Source: an uncultured Clostridia bacterium (lineage in GTDB: Bacteria > Bacillota > Clostridia > Christensenellales > Borkfalkiaceae). Taken from it: DNA of 64,000 bases. Below the pieces are notes generated by a model that was not told the DNA's origin, searched no databases, and saw only the letters and a program-made list of their open reading frames with translations. Made by a program: the position numbers and the translations under genes. The stretch is from assembly GCA_934271265.1 (NCBI GenBank), contig CAKQRE010000006.1:1-64000 (forward strand), given 5' to 3'. Positions 25,780-32,252 of the stretch are shown in pieces (within the stretch, counting starts at the first letter, position 1; every line of letters begins with the position of its first letter).

Positions 25780-26022
25780 ATGTTGAAAATCACCGTTTGC
25801 GTCGGAAGTTCCTGTCATTTGAAGGGGTCTCGTCAGATCGTCGAGGCTTTGAGAGAAATGATCGCGGAAAAGAATCTTTCCGATAAGATCGAGCTTGCCG
25901 GCACTTTTTGTATGGGAAAATGCGACGAAGGCGTTTGCGTTACCGTAAACGAAGATTTCTTTTCCGTAAGTCCGGAAACCGTAAAAGAATTTTTCGAAAA
26001 AGACGTTCTTACGAGAATCTGA
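25780..26022 (+). CDS. thioredoxin-like [2Fe-2S] ferredoxin
   Basis: An 80-aa protein with the thioredoxin-fold [2Fe-2S] pattern of NuoE/HydC C-termini: Cys7 and Cys12 (CVGSSCHLKG), then two more in TFCMGKCDEG. It is much shorter than NuoE (about 160 residues), so it is a stand-alone carrier. It lies 24 bp upstream of the [FeFe] hydrogenase and has a clear GGAGG ribosome binding site. It probably delivers electrons to, or takes them from, that hydrogenase. Confidence 0.87.
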   Translation: MLKITVCVGSSCHLKGSRQIVEALREMIAEKNLSDKIELAGTFCMGKCDEGVCVTVNEDFFSVSPETVKEFFEKDVLTRI

Positions 26023-26046
26023 CGGAAAGGTATACGGAGGATAAAA

Positions 26047-27486
26047 ATGACAGTAAAAAAATTCGATACGAAAGTTCAGCACCTGAAATATAAAGTGCTG
26101 CGTGAGGTCGCCCGTCAGGCATGGGCGGGAACGCTTGTGGAAAATGCGATCGATATTCCGAAGATCATCGTGCCGGGCAAGATCCCCACGATGCGTTGTT
26201 GTGTGTATAAAGAACGTGCTATCCTGGCAGAGCGCGTGAAGATCGCCATGGGCGGTAACAAAGACAATCCTAACGTGATCGAAGTGATCGATATCGCGTG
26301 CGACGAATGTCCCGTCGGCGGGTACGAAGTAACGAACGCCTGCAGAGGGTGCCTTGCCCATCGTTGCGAGGACGCATGCCGGTTCGGCGCTATCACGTTC
26401 GACGAGCATCACGTTGCCCATATCGACAAGACGAAATGCAAGGAATGCGGCGCATGCTCTAAGGTTTGCCCCTATAACGCGATCCGCAACTATAAACGCC
26501 CGTGCGAGCTTGCCTGCAAGGTGAAAGCCATTTCCATGGGCGACGAGAAACAGGCTTGTATCGACAATTCGAAGTGCATTTCCTGCGGCGCGTGCGTGTA
26601 TCAGTGTCCGTTCGGCGCGATCACCGATAAATCGTATATCGTAAACGCCGTAGATCTGATCAAGAAGAGCGAAAACAACACCAAGTATAAAGTGTTTGCC
26701 GTCGTTGCTCCGTCTATTTCCAGCCAGTTCAGCTATGCGAAGCTCGGGCAGGTGATCACGGGTCTGAAGGAGCTCGGGTTCCATACCGTGGTAGAGGCCG
26801 CGCTCGGCGCCGATATGGTTGCGCTTGCCGAATCGAAGGAGCTTGCGGAAAAAGGTTTCCTCACGAGTTCGTGTTGTCCGGCATTCGTTATGTTTATCGA
26901 AAAGAATTTCCCGAAAATGGTCGAGAATATTTCTCATAACTTCTCTCCCATGGGTGCGATCGCAAAATACCTGAAGGAAAACGAAGAACCTTGCAAAGTC
27001 GTGTTCATCGGACCCTGCACGGCAAAGAAGGCGGAAGTTCAGAGAGAAAAAGTGAAACCTTATGTAGACGTGGCTCTTACGTTCGAAGAGCTTCAGGCGC
27101 TGTTTGACAGTAAGGATATCGATATTACGACCCTTCCCGAAGGCGTGCTCGACAATGCGTCTTACTTCGGGCGTATCTTTGCAAGATGCGGCGGTTTGTC
27201 TGACGCCGTAAGCGAAGCCATGAAAGAACAGGGGATCAACGATTTCGAGCTGAAGCCCTGCGTGTGCGATGGCATCGACGAATGCAAGATCGCGCTGATG
27301 AAGAAGAGCAGAAACCTGACGGACGTCAACTTTATCGAAGGTATGGCGTGCATCGGCGGATGTATCGGCGGCGCGGGATGTCTGACTCACGGCGAAAAGA
27401 ACAAAGCCGAAGTCGATAAATACGGCAAAGAGGCTTATGAAAAAACCATTAGAGACGCCGTTTCCGTTCTGAAGCAGAACGACTGA
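26047..27486 (+). CDS. monomeric [FeFe] hydrogenase, group B-like
   Basis: A 479-aa cytoplasmic hydrogenase. Upstream ferredoxin motifs include CKECGACSKVCP and CISCGACVYQCP, plus extra clusters of Cys near residues 75-120. The H-cluster motifs are LTSSCCPAF (L1), GPCTAKKAE (L2) and EGMACIGGCIGGAG (L3). Phe replaces the usual Trp in L1 and Ile-Gly precede the Pro-Cys of L2, features of the group B/M2-M3-like clade rather than the CpI type. The catalytic proton-transfer Cys in L1 is kept. It likely couples ferredoxin and H2; the direction is not known. A strong terminator follows. The maturases HydEFG are not in the window. Confidence 0.9.
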   Translation: MTVKKFDTKVQHLKYKVLREVARQAWAGTLVENAIDIPKIIVPGKIPTMRCCVYKERAILAERVKIAMGGNKDNPNVIEVIDIACDECPVGGYEVTNACRGCLAHRCEDACRFGAITFDEHHVAHIDKTKCKECGACSKVCPYNAIRNYKRPCELACKVKAISMGDEKQACIDNSKCISCGACVYQCPFGAITDKSYIVNAVDLIKKSENNTKYKVFAVVAPSISSQFSYAKLGQVITGLKELGFHTVVEAALGADMVALAESKELAEKGFLTSSCCPAFVMFIEKNFPKMVENISHNFSPMGAIAKYLKENEEPCKVVFIGPCTAKKAEVQREKVKPYVDVALTFEELQALFDSKDIDITTLPEGVLDNASYFGRIFARCGGLSDAVSEAMKEQGINDFELKPCVCDGIDECKIALMKKSRNLTDVNFIEGMACIGGCIGGAGCLTHGEKNKAEVDKYGKEAYEKTIRDAVSVLKQND

Positions 27487-27496
27487 CGGAAATGAA

Positions 27497-27541
27497 ACAG
27501 GCTTGACGTTTGTTGTTAGCAAACGTCAAGCCTGTCTTTTG
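27497..27541 (+). terminator. terminator after the hydrogenase gene
   Basis: A perfect 16-bp stem (27497-27512 with 27520-27535) and a 7-nt loop are followed by CTTTTG. It lies 10 nt after the hydrogenase stop and faces a convergent minus-strand gene. Confidence 0.92.
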
Positions 27542-27562
27542 TTCGGATCGTCTCCCGTGTTC

Positions 27563-27931
27563 TCAGGTCAGATCGTAGGTTGTATAAACGGTTTCGGAAA
27601 GCATTTTCTGAAATTGTAAGAAACGCGTCGTTCTGCTTCCGTGAAGACCGTTTCGGTTGCGGAATACGAAAGCTTTACGGAATACGATTTTTGTAAGGGA
27701 TCCCGACGTGTAAAAAAGGAAATAAAATTCCTCGCTGTTTCTTTCGCCCACACATCCGGGAAAATTGCCCGCATTGCCGTTCCGGTTGGCGGTGCAGGAG
27801 GAAAGATCAATCTCGTGCGTAGTACCGTTTCCGTCACGGTAAACGATCGAAGAGGAACCGTTTTTCGCTTTCGTGCGGTTAAAATATATAATATCCGTAT
27901 CGTCGACAAGAATATAGTTGTTCGTAATCAT
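27563..27931 (-). CDS. small hypothetical protein
   Basis: A 122-aa minus-strand reading frame starting at an ATG preceded by GAGGAG (close spacing, 3 nt). An upstream in-frame extension would run into the tRNA-Pro terminator and is not likely. The product begins MITNNYILVDDTDIIYFNR and has a polar, beta-prone composition with two Cys near the middle, no signal peptide and no membrane segment. The C-terminal region is basic (FRNRNGLHGSRTTRF). No family is recognised. It lies alone between the hydrogenase terminator and tRNA-Pro. It could be a real small gene or a decayed remnant. Confidence 0.45.
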   Translation of the reverse strand: MITNNYILVDDTDIIYFNRTKAKNGSSSIVYRDGNGTTHEIDLSSCTANRNGNAGNFPGCVGERNSEEFYFLFYTSGSLTKIVFRKAFVFRNRNGLHGSRTTRFLQFQKMLSETVYTTYDLT

Positions 27932-27947
27932 CTTCTCCTCAGAATAG

Positions 27948-27982
27948 TAAAAGGCGGTCATCATAAGATGACCGCCTTTTTT
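27948..27982 (-). terminator. terminator of tRNA-Pro
   Basis: AAAAGGCGGTCAT pairs with ATGACCGCCTTTT around a short loop, directly beyond the CCA of tRNA-Pro on the minus strand. It also overlaps the region upstream of the small minus-strand gene at 27563. Confidence 0.8.
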
Positions 27983-27984
27983 AT

Positions 27985-28061
27985 TGGTCGAGGTGACGGG
28001 ACTTGAACCCACGGCCTCTTGGTCCCGAACCAAGCGCGCTACCAAACTGCGCTACACCTCG
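27985..28061 (-). tRNA. tRNA-Pro (CGG anticodon)
   Basis: A 77-nt tRNA. The acceptor stem CGAGGTG pairs with CACCTCG, the discriminator is A and CCA is encoded. The anticodon loop TTCGGGA gives CGG (reads CCG). D- and T-arms are complete. Confidence 0.96.
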
Positions 28062-28077
28062 TTACGCAACGTACTAT

Positions 28078-28106
28078 ATTATACTACATTCCTTTTTGTT
28101 TTTCAA
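28078..28106 (-). promoter_or_regulatory. promoter of tRNA-Pro
   Basis: On the minus strand, TTGAAA (28101-28106) and TATAAT (28078-28083) are separated by 17 bp and end 16 nt upstream of the tRNA. Between here and 28272 I see no gene or recognisable structure. Confidence 0.85.
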
Positions 28107-28271
28107 GTAAAATCGATCGGAAAACGGGAAATTTTTAAATTTTTTTGCTTGCTTAGGAAAATTACGATACCGCGGCGCCTGTCGGGGATTGCTTTTCCCG
28201 AAAAACGGAGCCGTTCGAAAAAAAGATCGGGAAAACCGCGATCTTTCGTTTCTGATTTTGACCGACGGCGA

Positions 28272-28308
28272 TAAAAAAAAGTATCGGAGAGATCCGATAC
28301 TTTTTTTG
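28272..28308 (-). terminator. terminator of tRNA-Leu
   Basis: GTATCGGA and TCCGATAC (28281-28300) form an 8-bp stem flanked by A- and T-runs on both sides. It is placed right after the tRNA-Leu CCA end on the minus strand and could work in both directions. Confidence 0.87.
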
Positions 28309-28309
28309 T

Positions 28310-28396
28310 TGGTGCCGCTGGTCGGGGTCGAACCGACACGGTATCGCTACCACGGGATTTTGAGTCCCGCGCGTCTGCCAATTCCACCACAGCGGC
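28310..28396 (-). tRNA. tRNA-Leu (CAA anticodon)
   Basis: An 87-nt class II tRNA. The acceptor stem GCCGCTG pairs with CAGCGGC, the discriminator is A and CCA is encoded. The anticodon loop CTCAAAA gives CAA (reads UUG). A long variable arm is present. Confidence 0.96.
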
Positions 28397-28442
28397 ATAG
28401 CGAACGGTTTTAAAAATCGCTTGCGTTTTTCCGCAAAATGTG

Positions 28443-28479
28443 AGATAATAGTATTATCTTCAAATCGCTTAACTATAAT
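28443..28479 (+). promoter_or_regulatory. palindrome and possible -10 box upstream of polA
   Basis: A 17-bp palindrome with arms AGATAATA and TATTATCT (28443-28459) lies 15 bp before a TATAAT (28474-28479). No good -35 hexamer is seen at 17 bp, and the palindrome occupies that position, so an activator or repressor site is possible. Confidence 0.35.
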
Positions 28480-28536
28480 AACATATCCTGATCAAAAAAT
28501 CAAGGATTTTACTATCGAATATAAAGGAAATTTTTT

Positions 28537-31101
28537 ATGGAGAAACTTGTACTGATCGACGGCAACAGTCTGATCAACCGCGCTTTTTATGCAACGCCGC
28601 CCATGTCCGCGAAAGACGGAACACCGACGAATGCCGTTTTCGCGTTCGTGAATATGCTTGTCAAGATGATCGGGGACGTTTCGCCTTCGTATATGCTTGT
28701 CGCGTTCGACCGGAAAGAGCCGACCTTCCGCCACCTGATGTACGGAGAGTACAAAGGCACGCGTAAACCGATGCCGGACGATCTCAGACCGCAGATCGAC
28801 GTGATGAAAAAGCTTCTCGACGCGCTCGGGATCCGCCGTTATGAAAAAGCGGGGATCGAGGCTGACGATATCATCGGAAGCGCGGCAAAGAAATTCTCCG
28901 TTCCGACGGTGATCATTACGGGCGATAAGGATAGTTTTCAGCTGGTAGACGAGACGACGAGCGTTTATTTTACCCGCAGGGGGATTTCGGAACTCGACGT
29001 GTATTCCTACGAAAATTTTAAAGAAAAGACGGGGATCGAGCCGTTGCAGATCATCGATCTGAAAAGTATGATGGGGGATAATTCGGATAATATTCCGGGC
29101 ATTGCCGGCGTCGGCGAGAAAACGGCGATCTCCCTGGTGCAGACTTACGGCACGCTGGAAAACATGTACGATCATATCGGCGAACTGAAAGGAAAACTGA
29201 AAGAAAAAGCGGAAAACTCCCGTGAGATCGCCTTTCTTTCCAAAAAACTCGCCACGATCGACACCTCGCAGGAGATTCCGTTTTCGCTCGGCGATCTGGC
29301 GTTTTCTTTTCCGTTCCCGTATTCGGCAAAAACCGCCTTTCTCGCTTACGATCTCAGAAGCCTTGTGAAACGGGAGGATATTTTCGCAGGAGAAGGAGAA
29401 AACGGAAAGACGGCAGAAAACAGGGAAAGCGAAGTGTTTCCCGAAACGGTCGAAGCGGAAGATCTGTCTTTGGCGAAAAATATCGACGGTAAAAAATTTG
29501 TCTACGTTTCCGACGAAAACGGCGTTCATGTTTACGACGGAAAGAAAGAATACTTTTTCCGCGTGCGGAAGGACTTTTTCGATCGCGGGTTCGGTTATGA
29601 CGAGATCCTGCTCGCTATGAAAACCCTTTTCGAAAGAGAAGACAACCATGCCGTCGTATACGGGAAAAAGGATCTTCGTCACGAGATCGATCTTTTCGGT
29701 ATCACACTTTGCGCAAAGGCGGACGATTGCGAGATCGAAAACTATCTTGCCGAATTCGACGGAAAACAGGAAACGGCAAAAGACCTTGCTTTTCGTCTCG
29801 GCATCGGTTGGGAATGTCCCGCATTTGCGCTTTTCCGCGTGCATGAAGAGCTTTCCGGAAAACTTGAAAGCGACGGAATGGGTTCTCTCTATCGGGATCT
29901 CGAGTTGCCGCTTGCGGACGTGCTGTACGAAATGGAAGTGAACGGATTCAAGATCGACGTGAACGCTCTCGACCGGATGTCGGCGGATTTCGGTGGAAGG
30001 ATCAAAGTGCTTCTCGATAAGATCAGAGAGATCGCGGGGGAGCCGTTTAATCCGAACAGTCCGAAACAACTCGGCGTCGTTCTGTTTGAAAAACTCGGGC
30101 TGAAAGCCGGGAAAAAGACGAAAAGCGGGTATTCCACGAATGCGGACGTTCTCGAATCTCTGGAAGACGAGCATGAGATCGTTCCGATGATCCTCGAATA
30201 TCGCAGACTTCAGAAACTGTACTCTACCTATATCGAGGGTTTTCGTCCGTTGATCGATAAAAAAACAGGTCTTGTTCATACCTGTTTCAATCAGACGCTC
30301 ACGACGACGGGGCGGCTCTCATCCAAAGAACCGAATTTGCAGAATATTCCCGTGAGGGACAAAGAGGGAAAAGAGATCCGTAAACTGTTCGTTTCTTCCT
30401 TCGAAAACGGAAAGATCGTCGGCGCCGATTATTCGCAGATCGAATTACGGCTTCTTGCTCATTTCAGCGGTTGTAAGCCTCTGATCGACGCGTATCTTCA
30501 CGGAGACGATATTCACGCTCTTACGGCTTCTCAGGTGTTCGGCGTGCCGCTTGACAGCGTTACTCCGGAGATGCGCCGCAACGCAAAAGCGGTGAATTTC
30601 GGTATTATTTACGGTATCTCCGATTTCGGTCTGGCGAAACAGCTGAAAATCTCTCCGAAAAAAGCGGGAGAATATATCAAAAAATATTTCGAAACCTATT
30701 CAAGCGTGAAGGAATATATGGATTCGAACGTAGCGTTTGCAAAAGAGCACGGTTTCGTAAAAACGATGCTCGGCAGAAAACGTATGATCCCCGAGATCAA
30801 TTCCCCCAATTTCAACCTGCGTTCGTTCGGAGAGCGCGCCGCGATGAATATGCCGTTGCAGGGAACAGCGGCGGATATTATCAAAATTGCCATGCTCGGC
30901 GTTGCGAAACGGCTGAAAGAGGAAAAACTGAAATCAAAACTCATTTTGCAGGTGCATGACGAATTGCTTGTCGATACGGAGGCGGGCGAAGTCGAGCAGG
31001 TGAAAAAAATTCTGAAGGAAGAAATGGAAGGTGCGGCTTCGCTTTCCGTGCCGTTGACCGTGGAAACGGAATGCGGCGACAGGTGGTTCGATGCGAAATA
31101 A
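28537..31101 (+). CDS. polA: DNA polymerase I
   Basis: An 854-aa repair and Okazaki-fragment polymerase of normal length. The N-terminal 5'-3' exonuclease/FEN domain has LIDGNSLINRAFYA, AGIEADD and TGDKDSFQL. The middle 3'-5' exonuclease-like region (about residues 300-470) lacks the DxE and later Asp residues of proofreading enzymes. The polymerase domain has motif A DYSQIELRLLAHFS, motif B RRNAKAVNFGIIYG (Phe at the dideoxy-discriminating position) and motif C QVHDEL. It overlaps coaE by 11 nt, the common polA-coaE pairing of Bacillota (mutM is absent between them). Confidence 0.97.
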   Translation: MEKLVLIDGNSLINRAFYATPPMSAKDGTPTNAVFAFVNMLVKMIGDVSPSYMLVAFDRKEPTFRHLMYGEYKGTRKPMPDDLRPQIDVMKKLLDALGIRRYEKAGIEADDIIGSAAKKFSVPTVIITGDKDSFQLVDETTSVYFTRRGISELDVYSYENFKEKTGIEPLQIIDLKSMMGDNSDNIPGIAGVGEKTAISLVQTYGTLENMYDHIGELKGKLKEKAENSREIAFLSKKLATIDTSQEIPFSLGDLAFSFPFPYSAKTAFLAYDLRSLVKREDIFAGEGENGKTAENRESEVFPETVEAEDLSLAKNIDGKKFVYVSDENGVHVYDGKKEYFFRVRKDFFDRGFGYDEILLAMKTLFEREDNHAVVYGKKDLRHEIDLFGITLCAKADDCEIENYLAEFDGKQETAKDLAFRLGIGWECPAFALFRVHEELSGKLESDGMGSLYRDLELPLADVLYEMEVNGFKIDVNALDRMSADFGGRIKVLLDKIREIAGEPFNPNSPKQLGVVLFEKLGLKAGKKTKSGYSTNADVLESLEDEHEIVPMILEYRRLQKLYSTYIEGFRPLIDKKTGLVHTCFNQTLTTTGRLSSKEPNLQNIPVRDKEGKEIRKLFVSSFENGKIVGADYSQIELRLLAHFSGCKPLIDAYLHGDDIHALTASQVFGVPLDSVTPEMRRNAKAVNFGIIYGISDFGLAKQLKISPKKAGEYIKKYFETYSSVKEYMDSNVAFAKEHGFVKTMLGRKRMIPEINSPNFNLRSFGERAAMNMPLQGTAADIIKIAMLGVAKRLKEEKLKSKLILQVHDELLVDTEAGEVEQVKKILKEEMEGAASLSVPLTVETECGDRWFDAK

Positions 31102-31768
31102 CGGAATCGAGCTTCTTAGAGAATGCTCGGAAAAGGCGAAGAAAAACGGGAAAACGCTCGTTGCGGTGACGGGCGGGATCGGGAGCGGAAAATCGACTGC
31201 GATCGGAATTCTGTCTTCCTTCGGTTATCCTGTTTTCGGCGCAGACGAAACGTATCGCGAGCTTCTTCGCGACGAAGAATTTGTTTGCCTTGTGTCAGGC
31301 AAGGTCGGAGTAAAACCGGTCGAATGCGAAGGGAAACTTCTCCTCGACCGGAAAGCGATCTCGGAACTTGTGTTTCACGACGATAAGGCAAAGGAAAAAC
31401 TCGAATCTGTTACGCATCCGGCGATCATGCGCAAAATGCTGCAAAACGCTTCCGCGGCAATAGGAAGCCTTGTTTTCTGCGAGGTTCCGCTGCTGTACGA
31501 AGGAGGATATCGGGATCTGTTTGATTTCGTGTTCATCGTGAAACGTCCGGATCGGGCGAGGTTTGCCGCCGTTGTTTCCCGGGACGGCAGAACGGAAGAG
31601 CAGGCGAGAAAAATCGCGTCGCGGCAATTCGATTACGAAGGGTTTAAAGGGGACGAAAGAACCTTCATCATCGAAAACGACGGAGACGTTCCTCAATTGA
31701 CCGAAAAAATAGCAGAATGTTTAAAATATATCAAAACAGAAAAAAAGATAACCGAAAAAGATAAATAA
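31091..31768 (+). CDS. coaE: dephospho-CoA kinase
   Basis: A 225-aa P-loop kinase that phosphorylates dephospho-CoA in the last step of CoA synthesis. The P-loop TGGIGSGKST is at about residues 27-36; the following strand reads VFGADETYREL, where most CoaE have V(I/V)DAD. HPAIMRKM and a FCEVPLLYE Walker-B-like motif are present. About 20 extra residues precede the P-loop. It starts within the end of polA, and a hairpin terminator follows its stop. Confidence 0.93.
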   Translation: MRNNGIELLRECSEKAKKNGKTLVAVTGGIGSGKSTAIGILSSFGYPVFGADETYRELLRDEEFVCLVSGKVGVKPVECEGKLLLDRKAISELVFHDDKAKEKLESVTHPAIMRKMLQNASAAIGSLVFCEVPLLYEGGYRDLFDFVFIVKRPDRARFAAVVSRDGRTEEQARKIASRQFDYEGFKGDERTFIIENDGDVPQLTEKIAECLKYIKTEKKITEKDK

Positions 31769-31771
31769 TAT

Positions 31772-31820
31772 AAAAGACAAAACACGAAGCAATATGCTGA
31801 TTGTTTTGTCTTTTAATTTT
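31772..31820 (+). terminator. terminator of polA-coaE
   Basis: AAAAGACAAAAC (31772-31783) pairs perfectly with GTTTTGTCTTTT (31803-31814) around a 19-nt loop; more T/A follows. Confidence 0.82.
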
Positions 31821-32119
31821 ATTCGATACCTATCCGTTTTTTATGCGTGTTCAAATATTCTTTTCATTATCAGCGTTTCTATCCTTTTGATTGTTCCGAT
31901 TTGAAAGTTCAGGTATACTCCGAATTGGTGTTTTATGTCGAACCTTTGTCGTTAATCAATATTTCTATAAGTTTTAATAATAATCTGAAGCGGGTAGTAA
32001 AATATGTTATCGGGGTAATCTGTTGTTTGTATGCAGACCGTGCGGAGGAAGAAGGGCAGAGACCGCCGTATTCCGATACGGAAAAAAAGACGAAAAAGAG
32101 GAATGACGGGTCGTTATGC
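31821..32119. other. AT-rich intergenic stretch, no gene seen
   Basis: About 300 bp between the coaE terminator and the pcrA promoter. The first half is clearly AT-richer than its surroundings. Open frames here on either strand lack ribosome binding sites and family likeness. No tRNA or known structured RNA is recognised. Confidence 0.5.
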
Positions 32120-32148
32120 TTGAAAATTCCGGGCATTCGTGATACAAT
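32120..32148 (+). promoter_or_regulatory. promoter of pcrA-ligA
   Basis: TTGAAA (32120-32125) and TACAAT (32143-32148) have a 17-bp spacer and lie about 105 bp upstream of the pcrA ATG. Confidence 0.78.
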
Positions 32149-32252
32149 AAAAGAACGAGTGTTTTCCGTATTCCGTTCTTCCGCGCGTACGAACAGAATG
32201 AACGGCGGAATAACGGATTTACGGAAAACGAAGACGTACCACAGAGGTATAT

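Noticed and set aside
28103..28390. Minus-strand frames over tRNA-Leu
   Set aside because: They are readings through a tRNA gene; the tRNA structure is complete.
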